Assembly (NCBI GenBank): GCA_050288165.1
Contig: JBNKDG010000002.1
Location: 186,001-250,000 of the forward strand
Direction: 5' to 3'
DNA length: 64,000 nt
From: JAPHTQ01 sp050288165
GTDB taxonomy: Bacteria > Pseudomonadota > Gammaproteobacteria > Thiohalomonadales > Thiohalomonadaceae
Positions 1 through 9,815 of this stretch are shown piece after piece (position 1 is the first letter of the stretch; each line of letters begins with the position of its first letter). The notes under the pieces are model-generated. The model did not search any database. It was given only the letters and a program-made list of their open reading frames with translations, and was not told where the DNA came from. A program made the position numbers and the translations under genes.

Positions 1-1
1 T

Positions 2-1255
2 GACCTGGGCGGCGGTACCTTCGATATCTCCATCCTGCGCCTGAACAAGGGCGTGTTCGAGGTGCTGGCTACCGGTGGCGACTCCGCCCTCGGCGGCGAC
101 GATATGGACCGCGCCATTGCCCAGTGGATGATGGTCGAGGCGAAGGTTGCCGACGACGCCGACCACCACCAGATGCGCCGCCTGATGCGCGACGCCTGCG
201 CCGCCAAGGAGGCGCTGACCGACAGCGATAGCACTGAATTGAAGCTGGAATTGGCCGACGGTTCGTACTGGGAAGGCGTTCTTGATCGGCAGCAGATGAA
301 TAAACTGATCGACCCGCTGATCCGCAAGAGCCTGCTCTCCTGCCGCCGCGCACTGAAGGATGCCGGGGTCGATGCCGCCGATATCCTCGACGTGGTGATG
401 GTCGGTGGTTCCACCCGTGTACCGCGGGTGCGTGAACTGGTGGGCGAATTCTTTGGCCGTGCGCCCAGGGTCGATATCGACCCGGACAAGGTGGTGGCCA
501 TCGGCGCGGCGATGCAGGCCGACGTACTGGTGGGTAACAAGCCCGATGCGGAGATGCTGCTGCTCGACGTGATCCCGCTGTCGCTGGGACTGGAGACCAT
601 GGGCGGTCTGGCGGAGAAGGTGATCCCGCGCAACACCACCATCCCCGTGGCCCGCGCCCAGGATTTTACCACCTACAAGGACGGCCAGACCGCGATGGCG
701 ATCCATGTGGTACAGGGGGAGCGCGAACTGGTCAGCGACTGTCGCTCTCTGGCTCGTTTCGAGCTGCGCGGTATCCCGCCGATGGCAGCCGGGGCGGCTC
801 GGATCCGTGTCACCTTCCAGGTCGATGCCGACGGCCTGCTCTCGGTTAGTGCCCGCGAGCAGACCACCGGGGTGGAGAGCAGTATCCAGGTCAAACCCTC
901 CTACGGCCTCTCCGACACGGAGATTTCCACCATGCTGCGTGACTCCATGGCCCACGCCCGTGATGACATGGATGCGCGTAATCTGCGTGAACAGCAGGTG
1001 GAGGCAGATCGGGTGCTGGAGGCATTGGAAGCTGCGCTGGCCGCCGATGGTGAGCGCCTGCTCTCAGCCGAAGAGCGAGCCGCGCTGGAGCAGGGAATGG
1101 CCGGGCTGCGCGAACTGAAGCTGGGTAGCGACGAAAAGGCGATCAAGCGGGCCATCGAAAAGCTCAACGAGGATTCAGGCGAGTTCGCCACGCGACGGAT
1201 GGATGATGGGATTCGCAAAGCATTAGCTGGGCGCGAACTGGATTCACTGGAGTAA
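2..1255 (+). CDS. hscA: Fe-S protein assembly chaperone HscA (5'-truncated)
   Basis: C-terminal 417 residues of an Hsp70-family chaperone; the reading frame is open from base 2 and the N-terminal third lies outside the window. The first visible residues, DLGGGTFDIS, are the Hsp70 phosphate-binding motif, followed by VMVGGSTRVPRVRE and the substrate-binding domain (VIPLSLGLETMGGL). In the ISC pathway HscA with HscB helps transfer the 2Fe-2S cluster from IscU to acceptor proteins in the cytoplasm. The HscA assignment over DnaK rests on context: fdx and iscX follow directly. The C-terminal lid is short and lacks the acidic DnaK tail. The fdx start is 60 nt downstream, so the genes are probably cotranscribed. 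Confidence 0.95.
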   Translation, partial: DLGGGTFDISILRLNKGVFEVLATGGDSALGGDDMDRAIAQWMMVEAKVADDADHHQMRRLMRDACAAKEALTDSDSTELKLELADGSYWEGVLDRQQMNKLIDPLIRKSLLSCRRALKDAGVDAADILDVVMVGGSTRVPRVRELVGEFFGRAPRVDIDPDKVVAIGAAMQADVLVGNKPDAEMLLLDVIPLSLGLETMGGLAEKVIPRNTTIPVARAQDFTTYKDGQTAMAIHVVQGERELVSDCRSLARFELRGIPPMAAGAARIRVTFQVDADGLLSVSAREQTTGVESSIQVKPSYGLSDTEISTMLRDSMAHARDDMDARNLREQQVEADRVLEALEAALAADGERLLSAEERAALEQGMAGLRELKLGSDEKAIKRAIEKLNEDSGEFATRRMDDGIRKALAGRELDSLE

Positions 1256-1315
1256 ACTTGTGTTTCTCGGCCTGTGGGCCTATTGAATGTGTAATAGAAA
1301 TATGGAGTTAAGTGC

Positions 1316-1654
1316 ATGCCGCAACTGATTTTTCTGCCCCACGAAGAGATCTGCCCGGAAGGGGCGGTGATCCAGGCTGAGAAGGGCACCACCATCTGTG
1401 ACGCGGCCCTGGCCAACGGCATCGAGATCGAGCACGCCTGCGAGAAATCCTGCGCCTGCACCACCTGCCACGTCATCATTCGTGAGGGCTACGACAGCCT
1501 GCCCGAGGCGAGCGAAACGGAAGAGGATATGCTGGACAAGGCCTGGGGCCTGGAACCGGAATCGCGTCTCTCCTGCCAGGCAGTGGTCGGCGATGAAGAT
1601 ATGGTCATCGAAATCCCCAAATACACCATCAACATGGTTTCCGAATCCCACTGA
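1316..1654 (+). CDS. fdx: ISC-system [2Fe-2S] ferredoxin
   Basis: A 112-residue adrenodoxin-type ferredoxin. The cluster ligands are the three cysteines of CEKSCACTTC plus a later cysteine in RLSCQAV, the C-X5-C-X2-C...C pattern of ISC ferredoxins. It supplies electrons for assembly of Fe-S clusters on IscU. A purine-rich Shine-Dalgarno (TATGGAG) precedes the ATG by about 8 nt. It lies between hscA and iscX in the usual isc order. Confidence 0.97.
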   Translation: MPQLIFLPHEEICPEGAVIQAEKGTTICDAALANGIEIEHACEKSCACTTCHVIIREGYDSLPEASETEEDMLDKAWGLEPESRLSCQAVVGDEDMVIEIPKYTINMVSESH

Positions 1655-1664
1655 GGAGCACGCC

Positions 1665-1865
1665 ATGAGCCTGAAATGGACCGACAGCCTGGAGATCGCC
1701 ATCCAGCTCGACGAAGCCCACCCGGATGTCGATCCCCAGTACGTCCGTTTTACCGACCTGCACCAGTGGGTCTGCGAGCTGGAAGAGTTCGACGACGACC
1801 CTGAGAACTCCAACGAGAAGATCCTCGAAGCCATCCAGATGAACTGGATTGAGGAAAAAGATTAA
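1665..1865 (+). CDS. iscX: Fe-S cluster assembly protein IscX
   Basis: A 66-residue acidic protein starting MSLKWTDS and containing the conserved DPQYVRFTDLHQWV stretch of the IscX/YfhJ family, at full family length. IscX binds IscS and iron and tunes cysteine desulfurase activity in the ISC pathway. I start it at the ATG at 1665, after a GAGGA ribosome-binding site, rather than at the longer upstream frame, which overlaps fdx and has no family similarity. It starts 10 nt after fdx and is the last gene of the isc operon visible here. Confidence 0.95.
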   Translation: MSLKWTDSLEIAIQLDEAHPDVDPQYVRFTDLHQWVCELEEFDDDPENSNEKILEAIQMNWIEEKD

Positions 1866-1967
1866 CCCACCTCTCTCCGGCTGAACTCTCCCCTGTGACG
1901 CCGGTCAAAGCCCTGATTTTTCATTCAGTTAAGCTGGGAATCGCTGGAATGGCCCGGCAAGCCCGCG

Positions 1968-1973
1968 TATAAT
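1968..1973 (+). promoter_or_regulatory. Probable -10 box of the ndk promoter
   Basis: A perfect TATAAT lies about 55 nt upstream of the ndk ATG, within the 162-nt gap after iscX. No good -35 hexamer is visible at 16-18 nt spacing, so the assignment rests on the -10 and its position. Confidence 0.45.
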
Positions 1974-2027
1974 CGCCGGTTTGTTGCAACAGGCCGTTTT
2001 GGCCAATTCCCACGGAGAAAATTTTAG

Positions 2028-2459
2028 ATGGCAATCGAACGTACCATTTCCATTATCAAACCCGACGCAGTAGCCAAAAACGTCATCGGCGAGATCTATG
2101 CTCGTTTCGAAAAGGCGGGCCTGAAGATCGTTGCTGCGCGCATGATCCACCTGTCGAAAGAGCAGGCCGGTGCCTTTTACGAAGTGCACAAAGAGCGTCC
2201 GTTCTACGCTGACCTGGTTGAGTTCATGACCTCCGGTCCGGTAATGGTGCAGGTGCTGGAAGGTGAGAATGCCATCACCAAAAACCGCGAAGTGATGGGT
2301 GCTACCAACCCGAAAGAAGCCGCACCTGGCACCATCCGTGCCGACTTCGCCTCATCCATCGATGAGAACGCGGTACACGGTTCCGATGCAGCGGAAACCG
2401 CCGCCCGTGAAATCGATTTCTTCTTCAAGCCGGAAGAGCTTTGCCCGCGCACCCGTTAA
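2028..2459 (+). CDS. ndk: Nucleoside diphosphate kinase
   Basis: A 143-residue enzyme, exactly the usual bacterial length. It transfers the gamma phosphate of ATP to nucleoside diphosphates through a phosphohistidine; the active-site motif NAVHGSDA is present near residue 117. The N-terminus ERTISIIKPDAV is diagnostic. A GGAGAAAA ribosome-binding site precedes the ATG. Its position between iscX and rlmN is the conserved gammaproteobacterial arrangement. Confidence 0.98.
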   Translation: MAIERTISIIKPDAVAKNVIGEIYARFEKAGLKIVAARMIHLSKEQAGAFYEVHKERPFYADLVEFMTSGPVMVQVLEGENAITKNREVMGATNPKEAAPGTIRADFASSIDENAVHGSDAAETAAREIDFFFKPEELCPRTR

Positions 2460-2501
2460 TCGGGCGCCGCGCTCTTGCGCCTATGACGAGTCGAGCGCTT
2501 T

Positions 2502-3611
2502 ATGAGTGAGTCCGTACGGACAAATCTGCTTGGCCTGACACGCCAGGATATGGAGGCCTTCTTCACCGCTTTGGGGGAGAAGGCCTTCCGCGCTTCTCAG
2601 GTGATGAAATGGATCTACCAGTTCGGCGTCGACGACTTCGAACAGATGACCAACCTGAGCAAGGCCCTGCGTGAAAAGCTGAAGGAAGTTGCCGAGATCC
2701 GCCTGCCCGAGGTGGTGAAAGATATGCCTGCGTCCGACGGCACCCGCAAGTGGTTGTTGCGCGTCGACGAGGTCAACCATATCGAGATGGTCTACATCCC
2801 GGACAAGGATCGCGCCACTCTCTGTGTCTCTTCGCAGGTCGGCTGCACCCTTGCCTGCAGTTTCTGCTCCACCGCCCGTCAGGGTTTCAACCGTAATCTT
2901 TCCACTGCCGAGATCGTCGGTCAGGTGGCACTGGCGACACGCATCATCGGTCTACCGGAGAACAAGGGCGAGCGGGTGATCACCAACGTGGTGTTGATGG
3001 GCATGGGCGAGCCGCTGTTGAATCTGGATAACGTGGTGCCGGCGATGGAGTTGATGAAAGACGATCTCGCCTTCGGTATCTCCAAGCGTCGCGTGACTCT
3101 CAGCACCGCCGGTGTGGTGCCGGGCATTGACGAGCTGCGTGATCGCAGTGATATCAGTCTTGCCGTGTCACTGCACGCACCGAATGATGAACTGCGTGAT
3201 CAACTGGTACCGCTCAACAGGAAATACCCGATTAAAGAATTGTTGGCCGCTTGCAAACGTTATGTGGCGGGCAAGTCGCATCACCGCGTGACCTTCGAGT
3301 ACGTGATGCTTGCCGGGGTCAACGACAGTGTCGAACATGCGCGTCAGTTGGTGAAAATCCTGCGTAATGTGCCTGCCAAGGTTAATTTGATTCCGTTTAA
3401 TCCCTTCCCGGACTCGCCTTATACGTGTCCTTCACTGGATACGATTAACGCCTTCCGTGATGTGATCATGGAAGCTGGAATTATCGCCGTTACCCGCAAG
3501 ACTCGCGGTGACGATATCGATGCTGCCTGTGGCCAACTGGCCGGCAAGGTGGCAGACCGTACCCGCCGTAGCGGGCGCTTCCCAATTGTGGAGGAGAAGA
3601 TAGCATCATGA
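2502..3611 (+). CDS. rlmN: Dual-specificity 23S rRNA/tRNA adenine-C2 methyltransferase RlmN
   Basis: A 369-residue radical-SAM enzyme that methylates A2503 of 23S rRNA and A37 of some tRNAs. The CX3CX2C cluster motif is CTLACSFC, and the GMGEPLLN SAM-binding motif follows. Cysteines near the C-terminus (DAACGQL) fit the catalytic methyl-carrier cysteine. Length matches E. coli RlmN (384). The stop overlaps the pilF start by 4 nt (ATGA), so translation is probably coupled. Confidence 0.97.
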   Translation: MSESVRTNLLGLTRQDMEAFFTALGEKAFRASQVMKWIYQFGVDDFEQMTNLSKALREKLKEVAEIRLPEVVKDMPASDGTRKWLLRVDEVNHIEMVYIPDKDRATLCVSSQVGCTLACSFCSTARQGFNRNLSTAEIVGQVALATRIIGLPENKGERVITNVVLMGMGEPLLNLDNVVPAMELMKDDLAFGISKRRVTLSTAGVVPGIDELRDRSDISLAVSLHAPNDELRDQLVPLNRKYPIKELLAACKRYVAGKSHHRVTFEYVMLAGVNDSVEHARQLVKILRNVPAKVNLIPFNPFPDSPYTCPSLDTINAFRDVIMEAGIIAVTRKTRGDDIDAACGQLAGKVADRTRRSGRFPIVEEKIAS

Positions 3612-4366
3612 GACGTATCGGCTTGTTGGTTGCGATGACGCTGGCGCTAATCCTGGGTGGATGCAGCAGCAACACAGTGAAAACGGATGGTGTCGATGTG
3701 CGCAAAGCTGCGCAAGCCAATGCCGAACTCGGTTTACGCTACATGATTCAGGGCAACAACGAAGTAGCGATGAGAAAGCTTAAGCGAGCACTTGAGTATG
3801 ATGATACCTATGCACCGGCTCATCACTACATTGCCGAACTTTATCGTCGTCTCGGTCGCAATGCCGATGCTGAAGACCACTACGAATATGCACTTCGCTA
3901 CAGCGAAAAAGAGGATTCGTTGCTGTATAACAACTACGGTGCCTTCCTCTGTAGCCAGGATAAATTCAGTGACGGCGAGCGCCAGTTCCGCAAGGTACTG
4001 GAAAACCCGGTCTATCCGCGTCGCGACCAGGTCTATGAAAACATGGGCGTGTGCATGCTGCGCAAACCTGATCTGAAAAAGGCGGAAGAGTATCTGCGCA
4101 AGGCGCTGCAACTGAACCCGCGTTTGCCGGGTTCGTTGCTGGCGATGGCCAAGATATCCTTCGAGGAAAAAAATTACATGTCCGCCCGGGCCTATCTGCA
4201 GCGCTTCCAATCCGAAGCCAAGCAAACCCCGGAGAGTCTCTGGCTGGGGATTCGTGTCGAGCGGATACTCGGCGACAAGGATGCACTGGCAAGCTATGGA
4301 GTAGCGCTGAAAGGTCGTTTCCCTGAGGCACCGGAAACGAAACTCTATCTGGAATCACTCCGATAA
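3608..4366 (+). CDS. pilF: Type IV pilus biogenesis lipoprotein PilF/PilW
   Basis: A 252-residue TPR lipoprotein. The signal peptide ends in a lipobox (LILGGCSS), followed by several tetratricopeptide repeats (LGLRYMIQGNNEVAMRKLKRALEY and similar). PilF guides multimerisation of the PilQ secretin into the outer membrane. Its place between rlmN and rodZ is the standard order in Pseudomonas and relatives. No other pil genes are in the window. It begins inside the rlmN stop. Confidence 0.93.
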   Translation: MRRIGLLVAMTLALILGGCSSNTVKTDGVDVRKAAQANAELGLRYMIQGNNEVAMRKLKRALEYDDTYAPAHHYIAELYRRLGRNADAEDHYEYALRYSEKEDSLLYNNYGAFLCSQDKFSDGERQFRKVLENPVYPRRDQVYENMGVCMLRKPDLKKAEEYLRKALQLNPRLPGSLLAMAKISFEEKNYMSARAYLQRFQSEAKQTPESLWLGIRVERILGDKDALASYGVALKGRFPEAPETKLYLESLR

Positions 4367-4376
4367 CGGGTAATCC

Positions 4377-5396
4377 ATGAGCGATACAACGGAATACGAC
4401 AACGACAAACCGCAGTTTCTTTCCTCGGTATCGACGGGTGCTCGCCTGCGCCAGGCGCGTGAGGCGGCAGGCCTGAGCCGTGGTGAAGTGGCACTGCATA
4501 TGCGTCTCAGTGAGCGCAAAATTCAGGCGCTGGAAGAAGATAACTACGAACTCTTCCCCTCTGAAACCTTTGTCTCCGGCTATTTGCGCAGTTATGCCAA
4601 AGTACTGGGATTGCCGGAAGGTGATTTCATTCGTCCGGTGAGCAGCACCCAGTTACCTCCGGTGTTGACATCGAACAACAGTAAAAACAAACAGGCCAGC
4701 AGTATGGACCTGCCGGTGCGCATGGTGACCTATGCCATTGTAGTACTGCTGCTGGTGTCATTCGGCATGTGGTGGATCAGCCAGCGGGAAAAGGTTTCCG
4801 TTAAACCGGTAGAGCAGGCGGCTGTTGTGTCGCAACAGAGCGACAACAACGTTGTGCCCGCCGTTGAAGAACAACAGTCGATCCCTCCTGTCAGTGAAGC
4901 GAACGAAGCTACTGTCGACAGCGCTGCAACGACTGCACCTGTAGAGACTCCCGTCGATAACACAACTTCTGCGCAAGAGACAGCACCGCAGGAATCGACA
5001 CCAGTACAGAACGATCCGGCAGCGCCACCGTCACTTGTGCCGCAGAAGCTCGAAGTGGAATCACCCGCTGCGGTAACTACGGCAGAGCCGGAAGTCCCCG
5101 TGCCGCCGGCGTTGACAGACGACACGCCCATTTCGAAGCTGGTACTTGAATACCAGCACGACAGTTGGACAGAAGTGGATGACAATGCAGGACGGCGTCT
5201 GGTTTACGGTTTAATGCGTGAAGGACAGGCGATCGAACTGAAGGGCGAAGCGCCGTTTCGAATTTTCCTCGGTTATGCCGAAGGCGTAACCGTCTATTAC
5301 AACAATGAACTGTTTGATCACAACGCTTTCCATCGCGGTGAGATCGCCCGTTTCCGTGTTGGACGGACGGAACACAATCAGCTTAGTTCCCGGTAA
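4377..5396 (+). CDS. rodZ: Cell-shape cytoskeletal protein RodZ
   Basis: A 339-residue bitopic membrane protein. Residues about 18-85 form a helix-turn-helix domain (GARLRQAREAAGLSRGEVA), then a transmembrane helix near 115-135 (MVTYAIVVLLLVSFGMWW), a long Pro/Thr/Glu-rich periplasmic linker and a C-terminal DUF4115 beta domain. RodZ links MreB filaments to the peptidoglycan elongation machinery. The linker is low complexity. The gene starts 10 nt after pilF and ends 3 nt before ispG. Confidence 0.93.
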   Translation: MSDTTEYDNDKPQFLSSVSTGARLRQAREAAGLSRGEVALHMRLSERKIQALEEDNYELFPSETFVSGYLRSYAKVLGLPEGDFIRPVSSTQLPPVLTSNNSKNKQASSMDLPVRMVTYAIVVLLLVSFGMWWISQREKVSVKPVEQAAVVSQQSDNNVVPAVEEQQSIPPVSEANEATVDSAATTAPVETPVDNTTSAQETAPQESTPVQNDPAAPPSLVPQKLEVESPAAVTTAEPEVPVPPALTDDTPISKLVLEYQHDSWTEVDDNAGRRLVYGLMREGQAIELKGEAPFRIFLGYAEGVTVYYNNELFDHNAFHRGEIARFRVGRTEHNQLSSR

Positions 5397-5399
5397 ACC

Positions 5400-6491
5400 A
5401 TGCAACATGAAATACCCGTGGTGCGTCGCAAGACGCGCCAAATTATGGTGGGCAATGTCCCGGTAGGCGGTGATGCGCCGATCTCGGTGCAGAGCATGAC
5501 CAACACCGAAACCACCGATGTGGCCGCCACCGTGGCGCAGATCCATGCGCTGGAACGGGCGGGTGCCGACATCGTGCGTGTCTCGGTGCCGTCGCTGGAA
5601 GCCGCCGAGGCCTTCGGCGAAATCCGCAAACAGGTTAGCGTGCCGCTGATCTCCGATATCCATTTCGATCACCGCATCGCCCTGCGTGTGCTGGAGCTGG
5701 GTGTCGACTGCCTGCGCATCAATCCGGGCAACATCGGCAAGGACGATCGGGTACGCGCGGTGGTCAACGCGGCGCGGGACAGGAACGTACCGATCCGCAT
5801 CGGCGTCAACGCCGGTTCGCTGGAAAAAGAGTTGCAGAAGAAATATGGCGAGCCGACCGCTGAGGCACTGGTTGAATCGGCGCTGCGCCACATCGACATC
5901 CTCGACAAGCTCGACTTTCAGGACTTCAAGGTCAGTCTCAAGGCCTCGGAGATCTTCATGACCGTCGCCGCCTACCGCAAACTCTCCGAGCAGATCGAGC
6001 AGCCGTTGCATCTGGGGATCACCGAAGCGGGCGGATTGCGCTCCGGTACGGTAAAATCCGCCATCGGTCTGGGCATGTTGTTGGCCGACGGCATCGGCGA
6101 CACCATTCGCGTCTCTCTTGCCGCCGATCCGGTGCAGGAGATCAAGGTCGGTTTCGACATCCTCAAAAGCCTGCACCTGCGCAGCAAGGGGATTAATCTG
6201 GTCGCCTGTCCCTCCTGCTCGCGGCAGAACTTCGACGTGATCGCCACGGTTAATGCCCTGGAAGAACGGCTGGAAGATATTCTGGAGCCGCTCGATGTGG
6301 CGGTGATCGGTTGTGTGGTCAACGGCCCGGGTGAGGCGAAAGAGGCGAATGTTGCCGTCACTGGCGGACAGCCGAACCTGATCTATCTCGACGGCAAGCC
6401 GCACCACAAGATCGACAACGAACAACTGGTAGACGAACTGGAAAAACAGATCCGCGCCGAACTGGCACGGCGGGAAGAAAAGAAGGATTAA
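5400..6491 (+). CDS. ispG: 4-hydroxy-3-methylbut-2-en-1-yl diphosphate synthase (GcpE)
   Basis: A 363-residue iron-sulfur enzyme of the non-mevalonate isoprenoid pathway. It converts methylerythritol cyclodiphosphate to HMBPP. The N-terminal TIM barrel (SVQSMTNTETTDVAATVAQ) and the C-terminal 4Fe-4S ligands (CPSCSRQNFD and GCVVNGPGEA) are all present. It follows rodZ by 3 nt in the conserved pilF-rodZ-ispG-hisS series. Length agrees with E. coli IspG (372). Confidence 0.98.
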   Translation: MQHEIPVVRRKTRQIMVGNVPVGGDAPISVQSMTNTETTDVAATVAQIHALERAGADIVRVSVPSLEAAEAFGEIRKQVSVPLISDIHFDHRIALRVLELGVDCLRINPGNIGKDDRVRAVVNAARDRNVPIRIGVNAGSLEKELQKKYGEPTAEALVESALRHIDILDKLDFQDFKVSLKASEIFMTVAAYRKLSEQIEQPLHLGITEAGGLRSGTVKSAIGLGMLLADGIGDTIRVSLAADPVQEIKVGFDILKSLHLRSKGINLVACPSCSRQNFDVIATVNALEERLEDILEPLDVAVIGCVVNGPGEAKEANVAVTGGQPNLIYLDGKPHHKIDNEQLVDELEKQIRAELARREEKKD

Positions 6492-6630
6492 CCGCAAAGA
6501 CGCAAAGGGCGCACAGAAAAGAATGGCCACGGAACACACGGAACACGCGGAAGGAGGCTATGGATTCACTTTCTTCGTGGGGGAAGGTTTTTTCTTGTAA
6601 CCTTTGCGTTCTCTGCGCCTTTGCGGTGAG
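6491..6630. repeat. Palindromic dispersed repeat between ispG and hisS
   Basis: The gap between ispG and hisS is filled by an inverted-repeat element. The left arm begins ACCGCAAAGACGCAAAGGG right at the ispG stop; the right arm (6611-6627) is CTCTGCGCCTTTGCGGT, its near-complement. Between the arms lies a tract of short direct repeats (GGAACACACGGAACACGCGGAA). A 21-nt part of that tract (6523-6543) recurs exactly at 11596-11616. No reading frame is plausible here. Confidence 0.75.
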
Positions 6631-6656
6631 ATGGTTTTTTATTTGGAGTTGATACA

Positions 6657-7940
<1,284 letters not shown>

Positions 7941-7971
7941 AGAACACAGAGACAAAAGTTAGGAGTCCAGG

Positions 7972-8610
7972 GTGGAACTGTACAATTCTGAAGAAGAACA
8001 GGTCGAAGCGCTCAAGGCGTGGTGGGATAAAAACGGCACTTCGGTGATTATTGCCATCGTGGTCGTGCTGCTGGGTGTGTTCGGTTGGCAAACCTGGCAA
8101 AAGAATCAGCGTAGCCAGGCGGAGAGCGCCTCGATAGCGCTGCAAAAGGTGATGGACAGCCTGCAAACCAGTCCCGATGCGGCGCTGGAGGCGGGTCGTG
8201 AACTGACCGCGCAAAATCCCCCCGCTGTGTATAGCACCATGGCCTCTCTGGCGATGGCTCGCGCCGCGGTAGAGAAGAATGATCTCGATGGCGCGGCGGC
8301 CTATCTGCAGGCAGCGCTCAAGGATGCCAACCAGCCGGAACTGCAACAGTTGGCGCGTTTGAACCTCTCCCGCGTACTGTTGGCTCAGGGCAAGCCCGAT
8401 GAGGCATTGCGTGAGTTGCTGAGTGGCCAGGCCGGTTCGATGCAGGCTGCCTACGACGAACTGCGTGGTGACATCATGCTGACACAAGGAAAGATTGCCG
8501 ACGCGCGTTCGGCCTATATCAACGCCCTGACCGGTTTCCGCGATTCGGCGGAGAAGAAAGAGCTGGTGCAACTGAAGCTTGATGATCTGGCGGAGCGCAT
8601 CGGCGAGTGA
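7972..8610 (+). CDS. yfgM: YfgM family ancillary SecYEG translocon protein
   Basis: A 212-residue inner-membrane protein: a short cytoplasmic N-terminus, a transmembrane helix near residues 22-41 (VIIAIVVVLLGVFGW), then a periplasmic TPR-like domain. YfgM associates with SecYEG and PpiD and takes part in periplasmic chaperone networks; ppiD is at 61871 in this window. Translation starts at GTG 7972 after an AGGAG site. The stop overlaps the bamB start by 4 nt. Confidence 0.92.
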   Translation: MELYNSEEEQVEALKAWWDKNGTSVIIAIVVVLLGVFGWQTWQKNQRSQAESASIALQKVMDSLQTSPDAALEAGRELTAQNPPAVYSTMASLAMARAAVEKNDLDGAAAYLQAALKDANQPELQQLARLNLSRVLLAQGKPDEALRELLSGQAGSMQAAYDELRGDIMLTQGKIADARSAYINALTGFRDSAEKKELVQLKLDDLAERIGE

Positions 8611-9812
8611 AATTTCTTTATCTACTAATCCCGCTGCTGTTGTTGGCAGGTTGCGGCTCATCCCCTGATCCGCTTGAACCACCGACGCCGCTGACGCCTA
8701 TCGTCTCGCCCGGTCTGCAGGCGAACCACCTGTGGAGCAAGCGCATCGGCGGTCGTGGTGTCGACAATCCCAAGCTGGTGCCGCTGGTGGATGGCGAACG
8801 TGTGTTTATCGCCACTGCCGCGGGCAAGGTTGCGGCGTTTGCCGCCGATGGCGGTCAGCGTCTGTGGCAGATCGAACTTGGCACACCGATCAACGCGGGC
8901 CCGGGTGAAGGCGACGACCTGTTGCTGTTCGGCAGTGACAGCGGGGTGATCGCCATCGACAAGGGCGACGGTTCGCCGCGTTGGCAGAGTCCTGCCAGCA
9001 GTGAAGTGCTGAGCGTACCGCAGCGCAGCGGCAACACTGTCGTGGTGCACAGTGTCGACGGCAACATCACCGCCTTCAATGCCAACAACGGCAAACAGTT
9101 GTGGCAGTACCACGAAACCGTTCCCGGTCTCAGCCTGCGTGGTTGTAGTGAACCACTGCTGATCGGCGGTGGCGTGTTTGTCGGTACCGCCAACGGCAAG
9201 GTGATCGCCCTCTCCATGAGTGACGGTCGCCTGTTGTGGGAGAACATCGTTTCCGAGCCGCGCGGCCATACCGAGCTGGAACGGATGGTCGATGTCGATG
9301 CACCGCCGGTCTTTGGTGATGGTGTGATCTACGCTTCCAGCTATCAGGACAACCTGGTGGCCATCGTCGCCAACACCGGTCAGCTGATCTGGAGTCGCGC
9401 CGTGGCCACGGTGAATCCCATCGCCCTCGACAGCAACAATCTCTATGTCAGCGATCTGAACGGCGATGTGCTGGCCCTGTCGCGTCGCAACGGCGGCGTG
9501 ATGTGGAAGCAGAGCGCACTGCATGCGCGCAAACTGAGTGCGCCGGTGGAGCAGGGCGAATACCTGCTGGTCGGCGACTACGATGGTTATCTGCACTGGT
9601 TGGCGAAAGAGGACGGCCACATCGTCGCCCGCACTCGTATCATGGCGTGGCAGGAGTACTGGCCAGTACCCGACGCTCGTGACGAATTCACCGCCTTCTA
9701 TAAGGAAGATCGCGCGGTACAGGCAGCGCCAGCGCTCAAGGGCACCCAGGTATTCGGTCTCGACCGTCGCGGTGTGCTCGATGTCTTCCGTCTCTCTCCT
9801 GCCGGGAAGTAA
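8607..9812 (+). CDS. bamB: Outer membrane protein assembly factor BamB
   Basis: A 401-residue lipoprotein of the BAM complex. The signal peptide ends in LLLLAGCGS, followed by eight-bladed PQQ-type propeller repeats (G-LW motifs such as GQRLWQIELG and NGKQLWQYHET). BamB supports insertion of beta-barrel proteins into the outer membrane. The GTG start lies within the yfgM stop (GTGA), and der follows after 3 nt, the usual yfgM-bamB-der order. Confidence 0.97.
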   Translation: MKFLYLLIPLLLLAGCGSSPDPLEPPTPLTPIVSPGLQANHLWSKRIGGRGVDNPKLVPLVDGERVFIATAAGKVAAFAADGGQRLWQIELGTPINAGPGEGDDLLLFGSDSGVIAIDKGDGSPRWQSPASSEVLSVPQRSGNTVVVHSVDGNITAFNANNGKQLWQYHETVPGLSLRGCSEPLLIGGGVFVGTANGKVIALSMSDGRLLWENIVSEPRGHTELERMVDVDAPPVFGDGVIYASSYQDNLVAIVANTGQLIWSRAVATVNPIALDSNNLYVSDLNGDVLALSRRNGGVMWKQSALHARKLSAPVEQGEYLLVGDYDGYLHWLAKEDGHIVARTRIMAWQEYWPVPDARDEFTAFYKEDRAVQAAPALKGTQVFGLDRRGVLDVFRLSPAGK

Positions 9813-9815
9813 TCA

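Noticed and set aside
5211..6539. 442-codon open frame on the minus strand opposite ispG
   Set aside because: Antisense shadow caused by codon bias in ispG; the + strand product is a complete, recognisable enzyme and the shadow has no known motifs.
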